Under the pieces are notes generated by a model. The model had not been told where the DNA came from. It was given only the letters and a program-made list of their open reading frames with translations, and did not search any database. Below are positions 32,530-42,122 of a DNA stretch of 64,000 nucleotides, piece by piece (the first letter of the stretch is position 1; every line of letters begins with the position of its first letter). A program made the translations under genes and the position numbers. Origin of the DNA: Symbiodinium microadriaticum (lineage: Eukaryota; Sar; Dinophyceae; Suessiales; Symbiodiniaceae); assembly GCA_001939145.1 (NCBI GenBank), contig LSRX01000679.1, positions 270,578-334,577 of the forward strand, given 5' to 3'.

Positions 32530-34035
32530 TGGTAGTGGTAGTAGTAGTAATTAGTAGTAGCAGTAGTAGCAGTAGTAGCAGTAGTAGCAGCAGTAGCGGT
32601 GGTAGCAGTAGTAGCAGTAGTAGCAGTACTAGTAGTAGCGGTGGTAGCAGGAGCGGTAGCAGCGGCAGTAGTGGGAGCACAAGTGTGGTAACCAGCTCCG
32701 TGCTGTTGCCAGTTTTATGACTCTGTGTCCTGGAGGTCGGACACATCCGGCAAGTGCTTGGACGCTGCGTCACGGTCCTTCAAGGTAGGCACCGAAAACT
32801 GGCCACAAGATTTTCACGGGGAGCGACTGGGAGCAGGTAACAGAGGTCCAGTGATAAATTTATGGTCTTGCGATGATTGGATGCCTTAAACCCTTCAAGA
32901 CCGTAGGCCCCGAAGCAAACACGTGACAGCCGAAGCACAGCTCAAATCTTAAGCCACAATATTGAAAAACATGCACACATCATGGATGCAAGCCTTGCGA
33001 TGGTTGCCTCCAGATGCGTCATGACTATCTGTTTGGGCGAGCTTGTCAATTCGTTCCTGCGTTGATGCGTCGCTGCGTTGCAGCAACCGTTCCATCGTTC
33101 CTTCGCTTCTTCATTCCTTCGTTCCTTCGTTCGTTCGCATGTACGTTCTTTCCTTGCTTGATTTCCTTCCGTGCTTCCTCCCTCCTTGCTTCCTTGCTTC
33201 CTTGCTTCCTTGCTTCCTTCCTTTCTGGTATAGGGTAGTCGCCCTTGCTAGTGAATTCGCTACAGTACCGCAACTGCACACTTGCATCGAACTCCCTACT
33301 GCGACTCGTTGCCTCAAGGCCACCGGCTCCGGTAGAAAGGCGTTCGAAGAGCGAGCAGGCCAGGCCTAGGGAAATGTTAGCCAGAGCCGCTAGGGTCAGG
33401 GTGTAGTTAGAGCTGAGGGACCCCAAACCCTAACGATGCAGGCCTTCGGTTTGGATGCGATATTTGCTAATATATACATATACATAAACATATATACATA
33501 TATATATATATATATATCTGTGTGTGTGTGTGTTCAGGTGAAGGTACTGATAGGACTGCCGACACGTTGGACAGAAGGTCTAGGGCTGTGTCATGTTCAG
33601 GGGGCACTACCGTCAGGGACCTACTGTAATGCGCTAGGGCATACTGTTGAGGTTCATGGTCCAGCAGCCGCTGAGCAATGCGAGGCAGAAGGGAGCACAA
33701 TGGAGCAATATCTGTCGAAAGTTCAGGAGCTAAGATGCTAGCCCAAACTGCCGGCATCACGATTCTTCACGACTGGGCGCAGCTGTCGATAGTCACCCAC
33801 CAGAACCTTGCTCACAATGTCACTACATGCAGCAACATGCAGAGGCTCACTCCCTCTGAGCACGTGGCAACTCTCTGCACAGCTTTGCTCAAAGTCAAGG
33901 GGCAAAGAGTCTGGCAAGGTCTGGAAAGAATCTCCCCGCAGCAGTTGCTTCTTGGTGTATCGCCTCTGGCTCGGGCGATGTGCCGCATTCGTCCACCACC
34001 ACCTGCCGCAGCTCTATGTTCTCCTCAGCAGATCA
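30083..34035 (-). CDS. SF1 superfamily helicase, UPF1/ZNFX1-like (partial model)
   Basis: Helicase motifs stand in correct order. Motif II VVVDECGTSPEPEA (33962-34022); motif III KVLVGDYRQLRPVV (33761-33822); ACSLFERL (33313-33389); LRQQYRMHPSM (30189-30238); FPSKQFYGGK (30083-30119). Hand splicing keeps frame: 33823-33961 (GA...AG), 33390-33760 (GT...AG), 30239-33312 (GC...AG, about 3.07 kb) and 30120-30188 (GA...AG, 69 bp). Joined, they read VVKNPALANISLGLACSLFE and GLEAPPSVLLRQQYRMHPSM then NSFPSKQFYGG. Family members unwind or remodel RNA or RNP in an ATP-dependent way. The Walker A exon (above 34035) and motifs V-VI (below 30080) were not found; a frame open at 29252-30080 may be intron. 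Confidence 0.75.
30412..31086 (-). CDS. Coding-like sequence inside the helicase intron
   Basis: Two protein-like stretches. 30790-31060 contains RVQRREFDCCTCYDCGSFLK and EGASWAFTSRQYRDSQSLR. 30545-30780 contains LLSSADTFFGALGLLRGVES, FARLVEDRSEKG and a Cys-bearing piece CFCSNEDCGMWVLRYS. They lie within the inferred 3-kb intron on the same strand as the helicase. They may be a nested gene, alternative exons, or a sign that the helicase model is wrong. No domain recognised. Confidence 0.45.
31683..32075 (-). CDS. Exon inside the helicase intron, unknown protein
   Basis: VKDLPPDRAQLVFQALRQRV, then CTPRQLARKGNRDRVFCRDA, and CLECREAFCALRGPDVELL, about 100 codons of good coding character with six Cys. 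Probably the same transcript as 30412-31086. Function unknown. Confidence 0.5.
   Translation of the reverse strand: MKDLPPDRAQLVFQALRQRVEQMPCTPRQLARKGNRDRVFCRDAQDSARHTDSGRCLECREAFCALRGPDVELLNIGLFAGGYVSPSTCKARESFQAPRRAAFKLRTRAEAAQSIVVSCNVLVPCASSRR
32210..32700. repeat. (TAG)n / (GTA)n microsatellite, about 490 bp
   Basis: Trinucleotide repeat with AGC and AGG interruptions, the longest simple array in the window. It yields spurious poly-Ser (plus), poly-Leu/Thr/Tyr (minus) frames. Confidence 0.95.
33085..33230. repeat. (CTTC)n microsatellite
   Basis: Tetranucleotide CTTC/GTTC run in the helicase intron. Confidence 0.85.
33468..33535. repeat. (TA)n-(TG)n microsatellite
   Basis: ATATACAT words then (GT)8, in the 371-bp helicase intron. 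Confidence 0.85.
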
Positions 34036-34499
34036 TCACTATCAGAACAACAACTCAAGCAGCACCAGCGTCCTTCTGCAACAGCTGCGGGATCCAACCC
34101 CGGCGACAGGAACAGTTGGTTGCAAGGAGGATGTTGCAGCCTGCCATCACAGATCCAGATGCCACCTCTGCTCTAAGCACGTGCAAAAAACCTGCTACAA
34201 ACCGATGCGACTCGCCAGCCAAGATCGGCACGATGTCGGGACATGGCAGATCTGAATCAGAAATCAGATGGATGAAGTCATGCCAGAGGGACTTTGAAAC
34301 TCAAATGCCCGAGCTTCTTGTCGTGCTTCCAAGTATGAAGTCCTGCAAAATATCCGTAGAGTGCATCGGCAACGAAGACAGGGCCCACGCAGCATCTCGT
34401 GGACCCCTTGCCCAATTCAGGACTCCCGGCAGTGCTTTGACACACTTTTCTCTGGCGGTTAAAGGCTGCTGCCTTTTGCTTTGAAACGAGAGCAGCAAA

Positions 34500-35125
34500 G
34501 AACCTCATTGCGACTCTTGCGCCGCTCGGTAGCCGACCACTGTTTGGCGGTGACCATCCTGCCTTCTTGGAAAATCTAGTGCATTTTGCGGAGAAATTCC
34601 ACTAGAACTCGCTGGGCTTGAGGCAAGCAAACCCAGCGTTGTTGCCCTGGACGGGAGCCCGAGCCACAGCGCTGCTGCGGCTGGCTACATAATTAAAGCG
34701 GTTTCTTCGGCGGACCCCCTGGGTAGGAGCAAATAGGCAGAGCATGCTCAAAGGACTCGTCTTGGCCTGGGTCCATCGGCTGGAAACGTCTGGCGGCTGA
34801 GGGCTTTCATATACTATATATTATACATTATATATATAATAATAATATATATATATACATACATATATATATATATATATACATACATATATATATATAT
34901 ACATACATATATATTTTATATATTTTATTCAGAAAGAAAAAGAAGGACAGAAGACGAGGACCCGGCCGCCCAGCGGCTCTCCAAGCCGCTGCTCAGCTCA
35001 CTTGCGCCTCGGCGGGTGCGCAGGCGCTTTCGATTGCATTCTATGGGTGCTAGACGCCAGACTATAATCTAGTATTTTCATAATCTTACAGTTTAGGGTT
35101 TAGGGTTTAGGGTTTAGGGGTAATC
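34500..35125. other. Non-coding interval with (TA)n and telomere-like repeat
   Basis: (TA)n at 34805-34930; TTTAGGG array at 35092-35121. A possible short helicase exon (MVTAKQWSATERRKSRNEV, minus, about 34500-34565) is too weak to list separately. Confidence 0.4.
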
Positions 35126-35206
35126 TTACAGCATGCTAGAATACTGAAGATGAAAAAGCAGAGGCGATGAAAAAGCCTGGGGCCGGGGCGGCATGAGGTC
35201 CGGATC

Positions 35207-35380
35207 CTCAGCGCTCCCCCGCACCTCGCATGCCCGAAGATTCGAGCCTGGCCCAGAACCGGCTTCGCTTAGCCTCCCCGGCCTTGAGGAATGCTTGCAC
35301 CGGATCATCGATGCTGCTTCGAAGCACACCGCCAAAGGTGTCTAATTCGGTGAGATCTTCATCTTCGACCTTGAACCAAG
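35207..35380 (-). CDS. Uncharacterised exon, about 55 aa
   Basis: FKVEDEDLTELDTFGGVLRS, then IDDPVQAFLKAGEAKRSRFW to LESSGMRGAGER in one uninterrupted frame. Strong coding character; no family recognised. Sits between the helicase and CoA-transferase genes. Confidence 0.5.
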
Positions 35381-35624
35381 TATGCTACTGGTAGCATGGG
35401 AAGTCTGCATGCCACATCATGCTGCGTGCTGAAGATTGCTTTCCAAGTTGCGCTTTCCGACTTTGGCAACACACTGGGATCTGACCTGAAGCGCCCATGT
35501 TGCTACCACAAACTTTGCTGGGGAGCGCAGACAGGTGCAAGCACTCAGAAGAACTAGGGGCTGAACACCGAACTGATGTGGCCCCACGTGCTTCCTACAG
35601 GGACCAGTGAGCAAGTCCCCACGT

Positions 35625-35832
35625 TACATATATGTATATATATATAGATATATATATATATATAGATATGTATATATATATATATATATATATATCTATC
35701 TATCTATCTATCTATCTATCCATCCATCTATCTATCTATCTATCTATCTATCCATCCATCCATCTATCCATCTATCTATCTATCTATCTATCTATCTATA
35801 TATATACATATATATATAGAGAGAGAGAGAGA
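35625..35832. repeat. (TA)n, (TATC)n, (GA)n compound microsatellite
   Basis: About 200 bp. The Ile/Tyr/Ser-rich plus-strand frames are repeat products. Confidence 0.95.
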
Positions 35833-36003
35833 GGTATATGGGCCTACAGGTGCTCGGCTCGGCCTGTGAACTGGTAGGCAGGGTGACTGTCACTGACCTC
35901 CACAACCCTGCGCTTCTTCTTCGCAAGGGGCCGGACGACCTGATGTGGCACGCAGATGATTTCCATCCGAGCTTCATGAACACGATGCAAGCACTAGCTG
36001 TGA

Positions 36004-36596
36004 CTACGATTGCAGGGCGCATCCAGAATCAGCTCGGGATGCCACACCCGGAACATCAAACTTGGCATTGTCGATGGCACCGATCTCATGCAAATCTTCA
36101 ATCCTGTCCATGGACATGCCTGGCAACAAGGACGGAAACTCCTCAAAAAGCCCAAACGAGCGAAGTGCTGATGACTGTCTGGTAGGACTCCGCTTATATA
36201 CAAATTGCGTAGAAAAAACTTCTCCATGATCCGCCTGAGTCAAGCAGAACCTGTTCTGTGTGCTCACCAACACGTGGGGGAGGAAGGCGGTAGTCCACCT
36301 GTGGACGGAGCTGCAAAAGAATTTGGCACACTTGCAGGGTAACTCCCTCCCAGAAGCCCCCAAAAGCATCGGGCAGCCTTGGTGCGGGAGAACTTCATCG
36401 GCGAGCCGATGAGCGAGACCGAATCACTGAAGCCAGGGAGGTTCATCTGAATTTCCATGTCTCGCGACTGAACCTGGGAAGCCCGAGAAATTGGAGCTCC
36501 CATGCCGCTCTGGCTGTTCTGCGTTTGGCCGCGTTGTCCTCTGAGGTGCCGGACCGAAGTCCTCTTGTCTTGGAAGTTTCAGAACAGTTTATCATG

Positions 36597-36637
<41 letters not shown>

Positions 36638-38028
36638 GATCATCGGTTGCGTTCGGATTTAGACACATTCTGCCTTGTCGTGGCAACGCCGGCAACGCCC
36701 TGCTAACATCACTGGCATTAGAGCTGACAATTTACTCACAAAAACGCCGAGAGAGTCAAGCACAGGACTATCGCATCTTGCAGCGGTAGATGCTTGTTAA
36801 AGCTGATCTGACAGTTCGTTGCATTTCCCACAAAAGTCCCCGCTCAGACACTGTAGGGTGGCCAAGCAGGTTGGCTGCTGGACTGCTGCAGCTTTAGACT
36901 CACTGCCCAGTGGGTGTGCATCTGTGTGTGTGTGTGTGTCCATATCGCAGGCAAGAGGCATGAGGGTCGGCGAAAACTTCATCAAGGTGAAGGATGGGAG
37001 CACAGCCGACCATCTCCTTCTCCAACTTCTCCAGCCACCAAAGCTTCTCGTGCTGCGAAGTGATCTCGTTCAGAGTCGGCGTGACAACATCCCTGTGAAC
37101 GACGCGGGCCTTCATGGTGTTGAACCTCTCGTCCTTCATGAGTTCCTCTCGACCAGCCACCTTGCAGAAGCGCTCGAACTGATCGTTGTTGGATGCCGTC
37201 AGGATGAAATAGCCTCAGCACACTCAGCACTCCGCTCTGCAAACCACCTGCGATCAAAGCTGAACAACGGACAACGAAAGACAGAACACAAAAGGCAACA
37301 CGAAGACGAAACAGAATGCTACGAGCAACCATCCTTGGCTGGCATGACCTGGTATGGCACCACGTTCGGGTGGTTGTTGCCCACGCGCTTCTGCCGCTGC
37401 TTCTTGGCCAAGTAGTTCATTCCCTGATTCGCAAGGAGCGCCACTGCCACATCAAGCATTGAGATGTCCACGTGCTGACCCAATCCGGTCACGTGCTTGT
37501 TGTGCAAGGCTGCCAGAATCCCAATGACCTGCAAAAGTACACTTTCCTGGGCTCCCATAAGCTTGAGAAGACATGGGAGCTGAGGCTCCGGCACCATGCA
37601 GCCCTGCCGTTAAGTCGAAAAGAGACAGCCCAGTCTTCATCGGCGCACCGTCGGGTTCTCCGGTGAGACTCATGGAGCCGCCCATCGCCTTGAGAACGAC
37701 CAGAACTCCTAAACCCCTAAACCATATACATATGTACAGACATACGTAGGTTCATGTACTTGTTTATCTATTTATTGATTTGCTTGATTTTTGTTTGTGT
37801 GTTTGTTTGCTTGTTTGTTCGTTTGTTTGCTTGCTTGCTTGGTTGTTTGTTTGTTTGCTTGCTTGTTTGTTGATTGTTTGTTTGTTGATTGTTTGTTTGT
37901 TTGCATGCTTGTTTGCTTACTTGTTTGCTTGCTTGCTTGCTGGCTTGTTTGTTTGCTTGCTTGTTTGCTTGCTTGTTTGCGTGTTTGTGTCTTTGTTCAA
38001 TTTCAATTCTTTGTTTGCTTGTTTGTTC

Positions 38029-38063
<35 letters not shown>

Positions 38064-38226
38064 CGCTTGCTTGCTTGCTTGGCTGGCTGGTAGGCTGACT
38101 GGCTGGCTGGCTAACTGCTGGCTGGCTAGCTGGTTGGCTGGCTGGCTGGTTGGTTGGTTGGCTGGCTGGCTGATTGGTTGGTTGGTCGGTCGATTGTTTT
38201 TGTTTCTTTAGATAGTTAGTTACTTG

Positions 38227-38257
<31 letters not shown>

Positions 38258-40621
38258 GGTTAGTTCGTTCGTTCGTTCGTTCGTTCGTTCGTTAGTATTA
38301 GTTAGTTAGTTAGTTACGTGGTTGGTTGGTTGGTTGGTTGGTTGGTTGGTTGGTTGGTTGGTTGGTTGGTTGGTTGGTTGGTTGGTTGGTTGGTTGGTGT
38401 CGGAACTAATTATTATTGTGAATAAGATAGATAGATATATATATATATATATCTATATATGTATAAGCATATGCGCATATATATATATATATATATAATT
38501 GCTGCAGCTCATGATCACGTGTCATGGCCAGCCAATCAATTAGACAACTTCGCTGATGAGCACGGCTGACACAACGATTTCCCTTTCCCTCACGAGTATT
38601 GTGTCCACTGCGGATTTGTCACTGGTATGATCCAAAAAACTCTGGGACCTGGCGCCTTCCACCCAGCTTCCAAAACCCTGGAGCAGAAAACCTAAAGCTT
38701 GAACTCCCCAAAACTATCCAGATTCCCAAGGTTCAAAAACAGCTGTGGCCTTTGCTCTGGCATGTGAGACTCGTTCCAAGCCTGATCGATCCATGCACAA
38801 TGCAAGTTTGGAACTCGAACCCCGCGGCCACCGTGGCTGAAATGAGAATACTGTTGTACAGGTCCTCATGCAAGTCTTTTAGATGGTTATATACGGTCCT
38901 TGATACTGAGGAAGAGGGTTTGCGGGTATACTATACTAAAGGAACCCTGGAAAGAAAAAGCAATTGCTATTCCTTCAGCTGAACTCCTGGTGCTGGGACG
39001 GTCGACGATACAGCGCCGATGTCTTATCGTAGAGTTAAGGTGTGCGGCGCTGCCTGTGGCCGGGGGCAGCTCAAACCGAAACTTCCCACAGTGCCGGGCT
39101 CCCCCCCAATCTGATGTGTCTAGGGTTGAAGGCTTAGAGTCTCAGAGTTTAGGGATTAGGGCTTAAGGGCTCCAGGAACACTCCCAGCTGCGATCTATCG
39201 AGGACCCATATATAGAGCCATGAGGCGTTACGAGACTCCTTGGGAATATGAACCAAAACTTATCAAACCGGATACGCCCTCTACGGCGAGTAAATGACAC
39301 AAAACACATACGACTGCACAAAACAACAACCCAGGACATATCAAAACCCTGCAACACTACCACAGCACCCCGAACCAGCCCACAACCAACATCGAAACAG
39401 TCGAGCCGTAAGAAATATGAAGCCGATCTGTGCCAACAACCGCCTCAACACCAAAACCCCAAACCCCAAAACTCTGCCCCTTTGTGGACACAAAAACGCA
39501 TGCTTACNCTGTATGTGCATATATATATATTCATATACATATATATATATATATACACACCCATATAATTCCTAAACTCTACATCCTAATGCCCTGAAGA
39601 AAGCAGTTGCCAGGCCTGGCCTGGATCAGCATGTCATAAGCAGGTCTCTTGCTGTAAGGTCCACTGTGGCCAAAGCCAGTAATGCTGCAATAGATCCTAG
39701 GGCAGCACACGACTAACCCTATACCCTAAACTCACCCCCAAAACCCTAAACCCCTAAACCCCAAACCTCAAACGCGAAACCCTGAACCCTAAACTTCGCG
39801 AAGCCGTGGCATAGAGTTGAAGAAGATCCATGCATCGACAGCAAGAAAACACTGCTCTTGCGTGGCCAGAATCAGCTGAGGGAAGTCATCCTTCAGCTGG
39901 TCGTATCCCAAACCATACCTTCGCAAAAGAACGATACTCGTGGCGGCTTTTTTCGGGGGGGCCGACATTGAGCCGAGAAGCTTTGCCAAGCCACCGGCTT
40001 TGAAGTTCTCGATGACGATATCAGCACTTTGCAGCAGGTGTTTCACGACATCTTGGCCTTCTTTGGTCTTGAAGTCGACAGCTACACTGTACTTGTTCCT
40101 GTTGCAGCTCGAGAAGTATGCTGCCACATCTGAGTCCTCGCCGGGGCCCTTCTGCAGAAAGGGCGGCGCATAACCTCGGATTCGGTTGCAGAAAGGGGGT
40201 TTTGTATTTCACAAGCTTGCATCAAAGAGACGTCTGGTGTCATCACCGGACTTGGGTGCTTCCACCTTGATAACCTCTGCTCCCATGTCGGCCATCAGCA
40301 TTGTTGCCGATGGTCCTCACCCAGGGTACAAGATCTGCACTAAGATTGCGTGGCACCTGCTGGCAACTGCACAACGCTTGAAGCTGTCGGCCTGCCAGGA
40401 TGCGGGACAGGTCCAAAATTCGTATTCCTCCACAGCCCATCAGTTCCGTACTCTTTGCTATCACTGCAGGACAAATTCAATTCAGAAACGACACCCTGGA
40501 AGACACTACTGAGTCTAGCTCCTGAAAGCGGGCCGGTAGCAGGGCCGGTAGACAGAGAGAAGCATCTCGAAGTGGCTAAGCGGCACAGATTCACGCTCCT
40601 CGACCTGAAAACTTGCATCAT
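36004..40621 (-). CDS. Class III CoA-transferase, mitochondrial, SUGCT/CaiB-like
   Basis: Complete 12-exon model: 40510-40621, 40392-40463, 40232-40315, 39982-40174, 39874-39918, 39621-39696, 37593-37688, 37330-37528, 36960-37213, 36378-36473, 36235-36298, 36004-36119 (TAG). The joined frame is 1407 nt, 468 aa. The first 37 residues ([20 protein letters not shown] on) are Arg/Ser-rich without acidic residues, a mitochondrial presequence. Family landmarks follow: [124 protein letters not shown]. Such enzymes move CoA between dicarboxylic acids; SUGCT uses succinyl-CoA and glutarate in lysine breakdown. The substrate here is inferred. The catalytic Asp expected early in the second third should be within the YCSITGF-to-QAMGG region. 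Donors: 3 GT, 7 GC, 1 GA. Confidence 0.92.
36597..36636. repeat. (ATC)n microsatellite
   Basis: About 13 trinucleotides within the 36474-36959 intron. Confidence 0.9.
37780..38400. repeat. (TTGC/TTGT)n, (GGCT)n, (TTAG)n, (GGTT)n compound array
   Basis: About 620 bp of tetranucleotide repeats within the 1.93-kb CoA-transferase intron 37689-39620. Leu/Cys-rich plus frames are spurious. Confidence 0.95.
38430..39600. other. Rest of the large CoA-transferase intron
   Basis: (AT)n at 38435-38500, a 127-codon plus frame at 38599-38982 without recognisable content, TTTAGGG-like words at 39121-39165, an N at 39508 and (AT)n at 39515-39570. Confidence 0.5.
39715..39800. repeat. Telomere-like CCCTAAA array in an intron
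   Basis: About ten imperfect units fill half of the 177-bp intron 39697-39873. Confidence 0.85.
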
Positions 40622-41340
40622 TGCCTCGGTCAGTTAGTGTTGCTGTCGACTGCAATCAGCTGAACAGCAACTCCAAGATGAGATCATGACCCTTGCGTCG
40701 GTTCTCCGAACGGACACGCAGGCGCTCACCAGGAAAGAAGTTTTGGACCACAAAAATGGGCTTCGGCAGGCAATGTACTGGGGCTACTGAAGATACTTCC
40801 GACTTCTTTGATGTTGTTTGTTGCCGATTCATGCTTTCGAAAATCGCCGATCAATGCACTTCAAGAAAGCATGAAGATGTTCCATGAGTACGAGTGCATG
40901 AATGTGCACGAGGGCTGTTTGCCAGAACTGCGCAAGCTGCAAGAACCGTAAGAACTCAGAGCTTCAGGTCGTTAGCATTCGGCTTCTCCCTTTGGGAGGC
41001 ACGAATTGCAAGCAATGCCTGCCATGTCGACGGCCTTTGCCCGCAACACGTCGACTCTTCAAGTCGATAATGTCACCTCACCACGCGTTCTCTGTCAATT
41101 TTCTGAACCGGGCTTGCCTTTGTACACGAGGTACAGGAATAACATCGCTTCATGCACTCAGGAAGTGTTAGAGGAATGCTGACAACCATCACCTTGGGCA
41201 CGCGGAAATCATGTGTGAGCCCAGGCTTTCTCTCAACACCAGCAGGAACTTGGCCTTCAGGTGACCGTGACTATATCAAGATGGTACTGATGATCGCGAC
41301 GACAATCATAACGATGCTGATGAGGAAGCTTGTTCAAGCG
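40622..41340. other. Interval upstream of the CoA-transferase, no supported gene
   Basis: The 5' flank of the start codon. Short frames on both strands are unconvincing. No dinoflagellate spliced-leader-like sequence was noticed. Confidence 0.4.
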
Positions 41341-41344
41341 ATTC

Positions 41345-41430
41345 TTAACAGCAGTTGCAGCACTGGCCCTCCAGTAGCAGGAAGGCCACCGCCAGCGTCA
41401 CGACGGCGTCGGCTACATCCCCTGCTCCAT
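41345..41430 (-). CDS. Small exon with a hydrophobic helix
   Basis: GAGDVADAVVTLAVAFLLLE then GQ in one minus frame, preceded by a GAGTAG acceptor-like site near 41430. Possibly a membrane segment of an unresolved gene. Confidence 0.35.
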
Positions 41431-41734
41431 CTACTCCACGCTGCTGCTGCTGCTACTACTACGACGACGACGACGACGACGACGACGCTGCTGCCATTGC
41501 TACTCTTATTCTATTCCTGTTGCCATTGTTACCGCTACTGCTACCGCCGCCCCTCATCTCACTCTTACTCTCTGGCTCTTGGCGTAGCTCTTAGACATTG
41601 CTACATACGACCTACTACTTACTTACTGTTCAAGCCCAGTCTTGATTCGTACTCTTGCTCTCACTCATACTCATACTCCTGCCCTTACTCTTACTCTTAG
41701 TTGTCAGCAGCCAGAAGCGAAAGGACACCGACTA

Positions 41735-41895
41735 ATCATATACTATACTATAATTTACTATAATATACTACAATAAACTATAATAAACTATAATATACAA
41801 GAGTATACTATAATATACTATAATATACTACAGTATACTATAATATACGATAATATACGATAATATACTATAATATACGATAATATACTATAATA
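41735..41895. repeat. (TATAATATAC)n microsatellite
   Basis: About 16 ten-base units. Confidence 0.9.
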
Positions 41896-42002
41896 TAACA
41901 GCAAGGGTGGCGGCTGAATCATCTTGGCTTTGCAATCTGCTCTTCATAGTCAGCTCCCGCTCTTCCGCTTCCTGCATCCGCCAGTGCTCCAGCAGCAAGG
42001 GT

Positions 42003-42095
42003 GTAGGGTTAAGGGTTAAGGGTTTAGGGTTTAGGGTTTAGGGCTTAGGGCTTAGGGCTTAGGGTTTAGGGTTTAGGGTTTAGGGGTAAGGGTTA
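42003..42095. repeat. Interstitial telomere-like array, TTTAGGG
   Basis: About 12 units including CTTAGGG variants, just beyond the kinase stop. Confidence 0.9.
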
Positions 42096-42122
42096 CTACA
42101 AGAACAAGGGTTTCTATAAGGG

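Noticed and set aside
32195..32773. Long poly-Ser (plus) and poly-Leu/Thr/Tyr (minus) open frames
   Set aside because: Wholly explained by the (TAG)n trinucleotide repeat; such repeats leave several frames open.
33678..34484. 268-codon plus-strand frame
   Set aside because: The opposite strand carries helicase motifs II and III in correct order here; the plus frame has no recognisable content.
35838..36185. Plus frame with WHADDFHPSFMN, loosely like an SGNH hydrolase
   Set aside because: It overlaps the CoA-transferase last exon on the minus strand, and the resemblance is a few residues only.
37780..38211. 143-codon plus frame rich in Leu/Cys/Val resembling membrane protein
   Set aside because: Product of TTGC/TTGT tetranucleotide repeat within a CoA-transferase intron.
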